A stretch of 64,000 bases of DNA from Fragum whitleyi (GCA_948146395.1 OX411557.1:34140077-34204076), one strand, 5' to 3'. Counted from the first letter of the stretch, positions 45,816 through 58,631 are shown. The notes: generated by a model not told the origin, from the letters alone. A program made the numbers and translations.

Positions 45816-47293
45816 CAGTTTGTGCGTAAATACGTCCTTTGGTCAGTCTACCCGTCCGTCAGGGGGCATGTCTCCATAGTCCATTGCTCAAATTGAATTA
45901 AACTTCATACATTAATTATATGGAAAATTTCAAAGACAGCACTTTTCCTGTTTCTATATGAAGCTACTGCGCAACAAAAAGTGCCTTAACAAATAATGAG
46001 TTTTCACTGATGTCTCATAATCTTATGTTCAGAAATAAATGTATCAAGCACTTATTTCGGGAGAAAAATTCGTCTATGACGGATCATTTTATGTTATAGA
46101 ATATGAAGCGATTATCCCTATAAATTGATATTTAACGAAGAACCGGTGGTCAAAGGTTTTGCCATATTCCCGGTGCCACTGCACTAACGGATAAATCGAG
46201 GATGTAACCCGTATGAAAATCTTATAATGCACCGAAAAGATGATTTGTAAGTATGTAAGCATACATGAGTATGTATTTATCGTTTAAATTTTACTGATCC
46301 GCGTTGTATCAACTTTTGTCTTTCAGCGTACGAGGAACATACGTCATATGCATGCGCACTTTCATCTTGTCGCTCCAAAAAAAGGCTATGGTAGAAAAAG
46401 TAGACAACAAGCATTTTTCTCTCGTTTACCACCATTTTGCGCTTCTCTGATCAAAACTTAATTGTGTTGATAGTCAATATACAATCTCTAGCAATATTTT
46501 CTCGTTTGTTTAGGAAAGAAAGCGAATAAAATATTTCCTAATGTTAACAGGAAAGAAGAAAAAATAAATGAATCTATAAACCCCGAATATAATTCAAATA
46601 TGGAAAAGCCTGATTCTGATGTTTATTTTCCTCTGTTTCTGCAATCCAAATTACAAAGTGCTAGCGAAGACTCCAATCTTGCTACGGGAATACCGATGCG
46701 TATCTGCTTCTATACTGCACACTTTTAAAAGAAAAATTGTAGAATCATTAAGTGTTCCCGAATGATGTTCACGATACAATCGACCTCGCGAACTTTAACA
46801 AGCGAATTTATGTTTTCCAAAACTGAAGAAATTGTCTACTTGGGGTGCTCGCGATGATCGGCGGGCTTTCTAACTAGCATAGCAAAATCGACGATGGATA
46901 CCGGTTAACTCTCACCGATTTTTTAACCTACAGCTTTACAACGTTATCTTTTTTTATATATATTCAAATTATGAGTTGCCTACTAGCCTGTCATTTTTGA
47001 TAGCGATCATAGTATGTCTAAAATTGAACGATCGCTAGCCTGGATTCTGCTCGAGGTGAGTGCATTCAATATCCTGAACATTAAGCTGGGGTTTTATACA
47101 TTTTGTGACCTGTCAGGCAAAGAGGGGTTATCTTGGAAGCGCGACAGAAACGATCCCAATCAGACTGTACCAGCTGTGCGGACTAACTATTTTATTTTAG
47201 AGCGAAAGGAACTTCCTTCGATAATTTCATGATACTTCGAGTAAAGAGGTAAACAGGATGTGCAATTATAACTTAACTTACATTTTTTTTAAT
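45816..47293. other. Unassigned interval
   Basis: No gene recognised. A CCCGTCCGTC simple-repeat scrap at about 45850-45860 may be an element remnant. The 72-codon frame at 47014-47232 has no visible domain. Confidence 0.4.
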
Positions 47294-47560
47294 TAGGCTT
47301 TACATCGTTTGATATCAATTTTCCTGTCATATCTCGGAGGCTGGGACACGCAACCATGGGTTCCCAGTATTCTTCTTACGAAGATATGCTTTCCGAATCT
47401 CCTACCGCTCATCCCACATAGACTTACGATTATCAACCCGCTGAAGTGATACATATGTGGGAAGCTATGGGATAAAAGAAATATTACCCCCCACACCCTC
47501 CCCACCATGTTTTCGAGTCTGATGCGCACCGACGGTTGATCTTCTAAAGTAAGTGGCACA
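47294..47560 (-). mobile_element. SINE relic
   Basis: ATATCTCGGAGGCTGG, CAACCATGGGTTCCCAG, CCGCTCATCCCACATAG and ACGATTATCAACCC follow the SINE body on the minus strand. The tRNA-like head is degraded beyond recognition. Confidence 0.55.
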
Positions 47561-48674
47561 TTATTCCATGTCTTTCATGTTCACGTCGGGAGTATTTAAC
47601 GGAAAAGATCTAATCTTTGACATTTTGGAGAAATTTCGATTTGTCAGTTTCCCCCAGTGTATGACTTAAAGTTTCTTTTTACAATAAACTTGTATTTTGT
47701 TTGTACAAGCTCAATGTTGTTCAATGCTAGTGTATTAAAAAGTGATATCCTTTATACTACATATAGAGTAAGCAAATCACATAGCACGAAAAATTGCCAT
47801 ATTAGAAAATGCGTTGTATTATAATTCCTTTGAATATCAAAATTCAGTTTTGTCATAATTATGATTGTAAGTTTCTTTCAGTCAAAACAAGGATTTGGAA
47901 ATTCAACTCAAATTCTGTTGTTTGAAATAGACGTGTTGTTAATGATTTTGTTGTCAAGAAATATTTTTGAAACATGAGAAATTTCTAAACTAAAGTGTTT
48001 GTGTAATGTGTCTTTGTCTTTGAAGTGTGTGTGCTCATTGCAACCTCCCATGCTTGACGGGGATCACCATGACAAGTAACCCAAGAATGCAAGTTTCATG
48101 GAATCTAAACATGAATAATTTCTTTATGTGTCAGTAAAATGGTCATATGTTTCTTGTCTATGGTAGAAAAATTGGCTGTACATATAGAATGGAAGCAGGG
48201 TGAATCGCTTTTGCAATTAGACTTAGTCGCATCATTATAATTTGATGTATTGCTGTAAGACATTACTATCTTACCATTTTCATAAAACGACTGCAAAATT
48301 GAAGATAAAAAAAAATATATTGTGATCAATCAAGGTAAAAGATCATCTCAGAGTAACAACAAAATAATCGTTCCTAGGCAAACTACACCAACTATGTAAT
48401 CTCAACAGTCTCAGTAATTTTCACTCAATGTTTTAAGCCATTCTACCTTAAGATTTTGTTTGTTTGTTTTCAAAATATGAAACTTGATCATTATAGTTTG
48501 ATGAATACTATTTCTCTTTAAAAAATAACTTTTCAACCTAAAGACATACATGCATTAATTTTAAATAAAAAAAAAAATAGTACGCTGTAATTATAACTCT
48601 AAACAGCTCTTTATTTGTCAATGAGTTCTAGAAAACAATATCCTGTCAATGCTTATATAAGTAATGTCCCGGGG
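47561..48674. other. Unassigned AT-rich interval
   Basis: No gene or element recognised. Confidence 0.4.
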
Positions 48675-48755
48675 TAATAAATATGCGACTCCGTTAGGAT
48701 TCGAAACAGGGACCTCTTTGTCCAAAAGCGATGGCTCTACCGCGTTGTTATAAAA
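48675..48755 (-). mobile_element. tRNA-like SINE head
   Basis: The minus strand has GCGGTAGAGCCATCGC (A-box-like) and CCTGTTTCGAATCCTAACGG (B-box). The spacing is tRNA-like, but no full cloverleaf or CCA-adjacent context is evident. A SINE head is more likely than a working tRNA gene. Confidence 0.45.
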
Positions 48756-49024
48756 ACCTAGCTTGTACGGCAAGGCAGTACAAACAGTCCTTGTTCACAA
48801 CCCGGCTACAGTAAAACATCCAAACCGTTACACTTGCAATGTAAGACGACCTTCAAAAAGAGTGGACCTAAAGCTTGAAGCTTGAAGCTAAATGAATAAA
48901 AAGAATTATGTAAATTTAAAGTCGCTAAATAATTTTGATAAAACAAAATAACCCATTTATCATAAAAACAGGGACATCATAAATAGTAAAAACAATAGCA
49001 ATCATAACATCAAAAACACAGCTT

Positions 49025-49293
49025 GACTGCCTCGGTGGCCTAGTGGTAAATGCACTCGACCCGTGACCTGGAGGTCCGTGGTTCGAGCCCCACTGTCGAC
49101 GGGGTGTGTTTATGGGCAAAACACTTAATAGCCAGCCCTAGTTCACCCAGCTGTAAAAATGGGTAGCAGTGGGTTTAAACCACTGCCTCTCTCTCGGGGA
49201 CGTGAAAACATCAGGATTGAGTGTTCGAGAGCGATTCTATAAGCTTAAGCTTTCGTCGCAATCGAACTAAAATAAATTAGTATACACTAAACT
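49025..49293 (+). mobile_element. Second tRNA-derived SINE family
   Basis: The A-box TGGCCTAGTGG and B-box GTGGTTCGAGCCCC are followed by a body unlike the main family (GGGCAAAACACTTAATAGCC, CCCAGCTGTAAAAATGGG). It is flanked by a 13 bp duplication AAAAACACAGCTT (49012-49024 and 49294-49306). The GGGCAAAACACTTAA...AAATGGG block resembles a conserved central domain shared by SINEs of several marine invertebrates; the exact domain name is not certain. Confidence 0.85.
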
Positions 49294-49306
49294 AAAAACA
49301 CAGCTT

Positions 49307-49762
49307 AGTTCAAGCTTTAGCTACAAGGCTTTGGTAGCCGTCTGACGAAATTTATAAAAACATTTTGTTAAGGCAAAAATACGTTTATAACTTCAAAATT
49401 CAATTTTGGGTTAAACTAAACAGCGTTGCCAATTGAATGTTATCAATCGAATAATTAGTTTTAATCTTATTCAAAATTTTAGCAGTCTGGATGTGTTGTA
49501 AGTTCATGTTAACAGAGTTTCTTGAGGGAACAAAATATATTCAAAACCCAAAAATGAGGTCTCGAGTCAAACTAGACACTATAGTGCACTCCTTACACCA
49601 TTTAGAATCAGCCCCAGCCCTGGTTGACTAAAGAAAACAAACCCCGGGAGTAATGGCTATTAACGGATAACAAGTCAGATTTATGACATTAGTTCCAGTG
49701 CTCAATTCACCTATCTACGGTCTCCAGTGCATTTCTTAAAAGGGAGCAATATTCTTCGCATG
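49307..49762. other. Unassigned interval
   Basis: No gene or element recognised. Confidence 0.4.
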
Positions 49763-49912
49763 AATTTGGCATTACATGATCGAAATTCAGTAAGTATTCA
49801 GGAATAATTTCTTCAGGGCAATTCAATTCGTTTATACCACAGGGAGCCGACATATAATAATTTAGCCACGAATATTAATTCAAGAAAAATTATGTATACA
49901 TATAGAAAAAGG
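49763..49912. repeat. Exact 150 bp direct duplicate, copy 2
   Basis: Identical to 40288-40437 in the same orientation. The first differing bases lie directly outside on both sides. See copy 1. Confidence 0.9.
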
Positions 49913-50399
49913 ACTGGACTCCGCTACATCATTCTCCTATCTCGCGCAGTTTTAGTTACACCTTAAGTAAATGCCATAGAGCGAACCAATACATTACCCT
50001 GTAAGATGTGGGCATTTAATCACGAATTAGATATGTATAGACGTATATAACACGTCAAAATATAAAACTGTTGCGAAAATTAGTTAGTCGGACACAGGCT
50101 CGCAAAACTCATGTCCCCCCTCCCCAAAAACGATTCAGGGACTAAGTTGGCGTATATCAACACTCAAGATCGAATGAATATAACTTTCTTAACCATCGGA
50201 ATTTTGCTAAGAACGAATACAAAACGGCTGCAATGTTGAATATTTGCTGCAATTAAGAATTTCCTTCAATTCGCGTGAATGCAAATTTATGGACAAGGGA
50301 ATAACTTCTTTCCTTAGAAATGCTTTGAATAAATTAATGTTAATCCGTTGAACTGGTGAAATATTGTCCTTAATTTCTTTTTATTCAGTTCAATCTGGT
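49913..50399. other. Unassigned interval
   Basis: No gene or element recognised before the Kolobok-like copy. Confidence 0.4.
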
Positions 50400-50403
50400 T
50401 TAA

Positions 50404-51354
50404 AATTCATGTAAAGTGTTTGAGGTCCAATTTTCAAACACTTCATTAGCCAAGAAAAAGCAATATGTCCAGGTGTATTACATATCAAAATAAGGATATT
50501 AATAAGCATAAGCAGTTAAGTAACACAAGACTACCATAGCTATATCGGTATAGCCAAAACATTGTGGAAAAGGGTCATTTTGTATAGAACAAGCAACTGC
50601 AAGACAGTTGGATGAAATTGGCCCAAATTTGAACAAAGTACCGACTAAAGTACTACCCAGGTACTACTACAAACGTTGGTATAAAACTCGAGCCCTAAAC
50701 GTAGTTATGCAAGCAATTTATTTTGACTTATTTTATAAACACATATGTCATATATGTCATTCTAATTTTGTAAACGTGTAGATCTTTTTAAGGTATGGTG
50801 TGTTATAAATAGTTTATATACCTGTAAGGTTGTTTAGCAATATATCGATTTCTATTTCACTGAATGATAAATACATAGTAATTTATTATAGATCATTGAA
50901 TTCAAAAACTATAGTTTGAAATAAATCACAGAAAGTATTTCACAATATTACGGTATGCTGTTGCACCATACCTAACATCTATTTTGAAAACAGATCAAAC
51001 CGGTTTGACAAGTATGTTGACAAAATAAATGGAGATTGATTGTTTCCGAAAAGAGCCTTTTGAGACCGAGTTTTAAACCAACGTTTGTAGTAGTACCTGG
51101 GCGGTACTTTAGACTGTACTTAGTTAAAATATGAGTCAATTTTATCCAACCGTCATGCAGTTGCTTGTTCTGTACAAAATGGCACTTTTCCACAATGTTT
51201 TAGCTTTACCGCTATAGCTATGGCGGTATTATGTTGCTCAACTGTTTGTGCTCAAAAATAGCTTTATTTTGATATGCAATATACCTGGACATACTGCTTT
51301 TTCTTGGCTAATGAAGCGCCCTTAAAATTGGGTCTCAAACACTTTACATGAACC
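50404..51354. mobile_element. Kolobok-like TTAA element, 951 bp copy
   Basis: The ends AATTCATGTAAAGTG (first two bases mutated from GG) and CATGAACC lie between TTAA duplications (50400-50403 and 51355-51358). The inverted arms are each nearly 300 bp (CTTCATTAGCCAAGAAAAAGC, CATAGCTATA, GTACTACCCAGGTACTAC), so the element could fold back on itself. The core is shared with 35284-38573 but in opposite relative orientation. No transposase. Confidence 0.8.
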
Positions 51355-51358
51355 TTAA

Positions 51359-52955
51359 TCAGCAAGCAAGTTAGAAATGACTTAGTCAAAACCACGTGTA
51401 TTTCAATATGTGTAAGATGTGTACAACCAATCGTTTTAAATATAGGATTTACCACCTTCTCGATCATGCAGACGACACAACTTGTTAACAGAAATCGTAA
51501 CTTTTGATTGAATAAGATTTAAGTACTGTTTCTATAGGAAGACGATACGAATACTTGCTAACCGTCCAAACTTTCTGTCAACGATCGTCCTGTTTCGAAA
51601 TGTCCTTGATCAACGATTATTCATCGAAATGGTCTTGATATACATGTAAATTTGGTATGACTAACTCGTGGGTGTAGGAAAATCCCTAGATCTATATCGG
51701 TAAAAACCCGTAGTTCGCATAGTTTCTTCTATTTGTGCCTATCCCACGCTGGTTAAATGTCAACATATTTATCTTGAATATCATTCAAAATATCCGAGCG
51801 GAAGTAAATAATATGATCACATGTTTGGAATAGGTTAAAGGATTGCTGAGTGCGCGGAAGATAACTTGACATGCTTTTAATTATAAAAGGATACCACGAG
51901 GTAGGAATCTTTATTTTGTCTCTTGTAATTCTTAGCTCCTCTGAACGAAGGTTACTAGTATACGGAATTGGACTGGATCGGACTATTGTCATGTAGCGTT
52001 TTGCCCGTCGTGCATGTGTCATTCTGCACGACAGTTAATTATTGATTTAACTAGATACTTATAGGAACAAGTGGCATCCTCCTCCCCCTCCCAGCTTTTT
52101 CACCAGGGTAACCTAATAGCCAACACTTGACTGCTGATTAGATATTAACAGTTACATATATAAACTTTCACCGAGAAGTTTTACTGTGGAGAGATAATTT
52201 GGCTTTTCAGTGGTCTTTTATCCTAGATTCTTCTCTCATTTTCAATGTTACATTTAATAATTCCCATATTTCTTACACAGTTAAATTCATATTGCTACAA
52301 CTTCAGCCCTAGCATCAGCGCCATTTACATATCAAAACATCTGCCTGTGTGAAGAATAACTTGAAGCTATGGATAGGTACACCAGCTTCAACAAAAGAAC
52401 TGCAACAATTTATATTAAAAATGGCATGAAACCCCACACAAACAAGATAACTTAGTGAGATATCTGTATATTAAGAATTACAGCTGATACAAGGACCAAT
52501 CTTAAATAATTTTCCCCATGACTAAATGATTTTCAAGGAAATTTCAAATTTTGCAGAATAATCTGATCTGGTGTTTGTACTTTGTCTTTACTAAAGCATA
52601 ACATCAATTTTATCTACCAGCATTCATCTTTGTTATTAAGCAAAAAGAAAAACGAACACAGTAATTTTGTGCACAATATTTAAAATTCAGTATATTATAA
52701 GCTTTTCCGAAACCTTGTAACAACGACTTTTCAAGTTATAGTAAATATACTATATTTACAGTTAAGAACATTGTGAAATTGACAAGATGAATTATTTTGG
52801 AATGATCATGGAATGGAATTGTATGTGTGTGTGTGGAGCGAGTTTTGAGTGAAATTCAAGGGGGGTAATGAACAAAATAGGCGATATTTATTACCTCCCT
52901 TTAATAAAATATACATTATTTTCTGTTACTGCGCCTCCTTGGACCTATCAGACAT
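51359..52955. other. Unassigned interval
   Basis: No gene recognised. The 89-codon minus frame at 51753-52022 has no visible domain. Confidence 0.4.
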
Positions 52956-53310
52956 TATCGAGGATTGGTGAGATTCAGCTGCATCATAGAAAAGGGGCCT
53001 ATATGTAAATGTTCTTGTGAACGCTACTCCCCCTTTATTTATGGACTGACTGAAATGAAACTTTCACAAAATGGACCAAGTCACCTGACCTTGCACATAA
53101 TGAGCAGGTTTTGTGAAAATCACTCGGGTCATGGAAAAAGGGGCCTTAATATCAATTTCTTGTGAACATAACTCCTCCCTCATTTATGGACTGATTGGGA
53201 TGAAACTTTCACTAATTGTCTCTATTCGCCTGACAATGCGTATAGTATCACGATTTGTAGAAATTTAGGCGGGTTTCAAGTAAATTATATCATAGGTACT
53301 ATAAAATGTT
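52956..53310 (+). repeat. Family I core-repeat fragment
   Basis: Two units share AAAGGGGCCT, TTCTTGTGAAC, TTTATGGACTGA and GATGAAACTTTCAC with a period near 150 bp. The style matches families A-H but the termini are absent. Confidence 0.6.
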
Positions 53311-54079
53311 AAAGTATTCTACATCAGCTATGACATAACTACAAAAGGGCTATAGTAATTGCTATGACTTTCTCCAAAAAACAGCTGAGGTAAAACTGAA
53401 CTTGACCTCGATGATAATGATAACAGTGAGGCGCAAAGGCTTTGAGCAAGCAATACACATTTTAAATATGAGAACAGTTTCCTTTCAATAAAAGATGTGG
53501 CAAATAATTAGACAGAGAGGGAGAGTATTTAACTCAATTTTCAGTAAGAACGACCTTGATCATCATACTAGATTGTTTTGCTTAAATCTGTTCTAAGAGA
53601 ATGATTTTGTTACAAGCAAATCATTTGGGATAAACTTTATCTCTTTCAATTGAACGGTTTCATAGACAATGAGGAAATCTATATTTTGCATGAATGTGAC
53701 ATTGAAAAAGACCTTGATTATTAACCCTGAAGAAAGTACCAACAGAAAATAGTAAGAGGCGATTTTTTTCATCCAAGTGCAGACAATTCATAAATGACTA
53801 TCCATAGTGATTTGAATTTAAAAGGTCAGATGCAAAACCCGAAATCATACAGAATCATTTAGGAAAGTTTAAGGTCATTCAGTTGGAACCTTAATGATGA
53901 GTTTTACCCACACAAAATGTGATGACTACCTAACAAAAAGACAGACAGATGGAAAGACAGACAAACAGAGGGAATGAGAGAGGACTGAGTCATATCATAA
54001 TAAACCCTTCCAGAAGTATGAAAACACTTGATCAACTTTAGAATTTTACTTCCTTTCAACTAATACCAAGACTAAGGCA
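53311..54079. other. Unassigned interval
   Basis: A GACAGACAGA-type simple repeat lies at about 53940-53970. No gene recognised. Confidence 0.4.
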
Positions 54080-55545
54080 ATCATGTGCTCAGGTGAGCTT
54101 TTGTGATCATTAAATGTCTGTTGTGCGTTGTCCGTCGTCCGTCGTCAGACATGAACAATTTAAGTGTTTACTCTCTAGAAGCCACAATAATGGACCAATC
54201 ATCATGAAACTTGGTCAGAATGTTTGTCAGGTCACAAGGATGAAGCACTTTAAAAATGGGAAGGATCCGTGCCATATAATGGGAAAGGGAGCCTTAATGA
54301 CAATTTTCTTGTTTACACTCTAGAAGCCACAATAATGATCCAATAAAACATGAAACTTTGTAAGTAGGTCACAAGAATGAACCCTATAGAAAATTTGAAG
54401 GATCTGTACCATATGGGAAAAGGGGCCCTAATGACAATTTTCTTGTTTAAACTCTAGAGGCCACAAATATGGTCCAATCATCATGAAACTTGGTCAGAAT
54501 GATGGCCAGGTCACAAGGATGAATCCTTGTGGCTTGGCCATTCTTCTGACCAAAATTCATAAAGATAGGGCCATATAATGTGGCCTCTAGAGTGTAAACA
54601 AGAAAATTGTAATTATGTCCCCTTTTCCCGTGATATGGCATGCATCCTTTCTATTTTCAATAGGTTTCATCATTGGGACTTGGCCAACATTCTGACCAAG
54701 TTTCATGAAGATTGGGCGGCCTCTAGAACGTAAACAAGAAAATTGTCATTAAGGCCCCTTTTCCCATGTTATGGCATGGATCCTTTCCATTTTCACTAGG
54801 TTTCATCCTTATGACTTGGCAAACATGCTGACCAAGTTTCATGAAGACTGAGCCACATTTGTGGCCTCTAGAGTATAAACAAGAAAATTGTCATAAAGGC
54901 CCCTTTTCCCGTGATATTGCATGGATCCTTCCAATTTTCAAAAGGGTTCATCTTTGTGACCTGACATACATTCTGACCAAGTTTCATGAAAATTGGGTCA
55001 TATTTGTGCCCTCTAGAGTGTAAACAAGAAAATTGTCATTAAGGCCCCTTTTCCCGTGATATGGCATGGATCCTTCCCAATTTCGATAGGGTTTATTCTT
55101 GTGACCCGGCCAACATTCTGACCAAGTTTCATGAAAATTGGGCCATATTTGTGCCCTCTAGAGTGTAAACAAGTAAATTTCCATTAAGGCCCCTTTTCCC
55201 GAGATATGGCATGAATCTTTCCCAATTTCAATAGGGTTCATCTTTGTGACCTGGAAAACATTCTGACCAAGTTTCATGAAGATTGGGCCATATTTGTGGC
55301 CTCACGAGTGTAAACAAGAAAAATGATTTTAAGGTCCCTTTTCCCATGATATGGCACGGATCCTTTCCATTTTCAATAGGGTTCATCCTTGTGACCTGAC
55401 CAACATTTTGACCAAGTTTCATGAAGATTGGATCATATTTGTGGCCTCTAGAGTGTAAACACTTAAATTGACGACGGATGACGACGCACGACGGACATTC
55501 AATGATCACAAAAGCTCACCTTGAGCACGATGTGCTCAGGTGATC
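54080..55545. mobile_element. Long palindrome of family B elements
   Basis: The left arm (54080-54520) is family B in plus orientation: GGTGAGCTTTTGTGATCATT, a GTCCGTCGTC repeat, then core units. The right arm (54523-55545) is the same family in minus orientation with about seven core units of 145 bp. The arms meet at a two-base centre (54521-54522) flanked by CACAAGGAT and ATCCTTGTG, with complementarity continuing outward. The right end has the fuller 5' hairpin (GAGCAC-GAT-GTGCTC). It could extrude as a cruciform. It may be a foldback element or a replication/repair inversion of a tandem array. Confidence 0.8.
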
Positions 55546-55800
55546 TTAAAAGCATTATGAAATAGTTCAAAAGAGATTTCAAAGTGTTGTTCAGCCAATG
55601 TAAGCTTTGTTTAATGAAAGTCTAGAGATGTTAAAGTCAGTGGAGCATAACATGCCCTTTTGGGCCTCTTTTTTCTTTTTGCATTTATCAAATCAGATAA
55701 GCGCTGGAGGCAAAATGATCCTCTTGTTGTACCAAGAGAGTCACCTGAGGTAATCTGAAACCAAGACTGATAAGCCGTCAGCTTGGACCCTGTGTTTATT

Positions 55801-57625
55801 GGTGAACGAACGTCGTTCACCAGTGTTATATACCATGTCAGGAAAATCCTGTTGGATGTTAATACATTTGAAATAAAGTAGCGCCTCTTAAAATTCAATT
55901 TAGTATCTTTCAATATTTTTCTCCGCAAAATCACTGCTTATTTTTTTAACGGCGTGATACCTATTATTCTTCATCAAGTGAAGATAATGAAAATTCGCCT
56001 TGAAAAACACAAAATGATCTTGCAATGTTTATCAAGGGAATTTTTGATCGGCGTAAGCTTGTCGAGAGTTTAAAGCAAAAACAAAGTTTGTGTCTAAACA
56101 CCGTAGAGACAGATACTATGTTTTTGACCCAAGCCTTCGCTGGTGCAACTTGTAGTAATTAGCCGGAAATACGTGTTTATTTAGGTCATGTCCTCTTGAA
56201 CTTACATTCGGCAATACTCGGGCGATCTCCGACGGCTCCGATTTAAATGTAGGTTACAGGAATCGGCCGTGTTGAGATGAATGACACATCAAGACACCTT
56301 GTGTCATTAGAAACGGTAACGCGGTTTTACATAACTTTTCAACTAGCGACAGTCAGTCTCGAGACGGGTTTTAAGAATGATTCGACATGTGTTTTACATG
56401 TACAACCTTTCTTGTACCATTTATTTGAATAGGAATGAACCCCGCTATTAAGATTTTTCTGTGAAATTGCGTTGGCTGAAGTAGGGCTTGTAAGGATACA
56501 CTCGAATATTCGGTGAACATATTCCCAGCGAAAACGTTTCGTATTCGTCTGTCTCAGAAGCGAATATTGCCGAATACCAAATGTGACAGGCACGGAAGAT
56601 ATTTCTTTGTGGCCATTCTACTTTACATTTTTTCAATCTGTAAAACCATATCAATTCAAAATTCTATTTGAAAATTAAATAAATGATAGCTAAATATTCA
56701 ACCCTAGATACCACTCCAATTGACGAGTAGATATTGCCGTGGTCAAGGGGGGTCCAGATCCGTCATGCACTTGTTTACAATTCGACAGGCGGGTTCAGTT
56801 GTTCAATCATTCTTGAAAAGTCATTGCGTTTTTTACAGAAATCATACAAATCTTATTCGATGAATAAAAACTGGCTCCATCCTTCCCAAAATACGTTTAG
56901 AATTGGTTAACTACAGTTGAAGCAAAAACTAGCTCCGAGCAGAAAAGTCTAATATCAGCCGCAATACTGTAATAAGATATCGATAGTGAGTGATTTTACA
57001 AGCATCCAAACTCTTGAAGGTAAACAATAGGTTCTCGTGCAAAAAATAAACCGGCAATTGTAAGGATTCTCAATTCTTATTGGGAAGAATGTCGGGAGAA
57101 AAAACAGACAAACATTGTATTATACTTAAACATAGTAATAGACAAAGTCATGCAATTATTACCTCCCTTTTAAAAAATAAACTTCTTAAAAAGATTCTTA
57201 TTCGCTTTTGATGTAGAAATTACGTTACAAAAATAATATTTATAAAGACTTTTAGTATGCAATTTACTATTTAGCAATTTTGTATTATAAAAAGTTATAC
57301 TTTAATTTCTAAACTTTAAACAGAAATTATCTATGAATTATACTAATAGGGCACTAGACCTCCTTTAAACTATAGATTTCTTATCATTCATAACACTCCC
57401 GTAACAACGATTAATTTGGGTACTAACATCGGCTAAATTAGCACTAAGTACCCATTACTTTGGGCTTCAAAATTCCCAATTTGGTTTATCTGAACTCATA
57501 GCATCATTTCTTATCACAAATTCAACCCTTTTAGAATAACAAATCAATTCTTTAACAGGTTGACGGGTTGCAACCTGGGGTCCATACCATATATGCTTCG
57601 AGCACGGAGGGACCTTATAGAACTA

Positions 57626-57664
<39 letters not shown>

Positions 57665-58332
57665 TAAACTATACCTAAATATTTCTCATCCTGCAGTGTT
57701 ATAAAATTGAATAACGACATAAGTGTCAACCACGGAAGTGGTTTTGGCTTCAGATATGATAAAAATGAATCTCTCCGGTTATGGTTCAAAATACTATAAA
57801 TAAGTTAACAAATCATAACTTCAAACAATGAGTACAGTTCAGAACTGACTGATATTCATATGTGTTTCTTTGGTTGGTACTCAAAGACCTTTTCATCCTC
57901 TGAGAAGAAACAAAGATAGATAAAAAAGGTTAAAACAAATACAACAAATTTACTTGAAATAAGATTAAACATGATAACAATTACTTTTGTAAAAACAAAC
58001 ACCATTGGATATAGGTTGAAGACAGTTTTAGATAGGATTAAATCTTTTTCTCCATTTATGTTTGATTAATAAATGTACCTATTTCAAGTGTGTAAAAGAA
58101 ATTTTCACAGAGTAACAACTCATATTCTAACAAATATTTTTTAACAGGATTTTTCCTCTCTTTCCCTTTCTTTGAATTCGCAGTGAAATTTCCGAATAAC
58201 GGAAATTTTGTCGAGGAATTCCTACCCCCTTTTTTTACATTCATAATTTCTCTTTTCTAATTGAATTCAATATATAACTCTAGATTACCATCAGGTTCGT
58301 TCACCATCAGTACTTTCAGTGCTTTGATTTTA
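55801..58332 (+). mobile_element. Family E element (2.5 kb), plus strand
   Basis: The 5' palindrome is GGTGAACGA-ACG-TCGTTCACC (55801-55821). The 3' end carries GTTCGTTCACC (58295-58305), the hairpin AGTACT-TTC-AGTGCT (58309-58323) and TTGATTTT. The first ~400 bp match 18395-18804 inverted, with TCATCAAGTGAAGATAATG conserved. The interior is non-coding as far as I can see, with a (CA)n run at about 57627-57662. There is no core array, unlike families A-D. Confidence 0.75.
57627..57662. repeat. (CA)n microsatellite
   Basis: About 18 perfect CA dinucleotides within the family E element. Confidence 0.95.
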
Positions 58333-58519
58333 TTTATGGGCAGTGGTATTTTGTTACAGTAAGAGTTATCAGTTAGGTAAATAGCTTCTAAAATTAGTAA
58401 CACCTTAGAATAAGGGATTTCTATCATTTGTACGTAGCGGTATAGAAATGTATCACAGACAGGAATACATCCATACAGTTGTTATCTTAATGCATTGGTG
58501 CCAAGTGACATTAAGTAAT

Positions 58520-58631
58520 AGTTAAACGCTAATAATTGAAAATTAAACGATTTAAACAGCCGAAAGGAGGGAGCGAAGCGACCGACTGAGGCTGTTTAAA
58601 GCGTTTAATTTTCAATTATTAGCGTTTAACT
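58520..58631. repeat. Near-perfect 112 bp palindrome
   Basis: Arms of about 42 bp, AGTTAAACGCTAATAATTG through TTTAAACAGCC and the complement, enclose a GC-rich loop of about 28 nt. The outer 20 bases recur once more at about 60104-60124. It probably marks the end of a mobile element. Confidence 0.85.
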
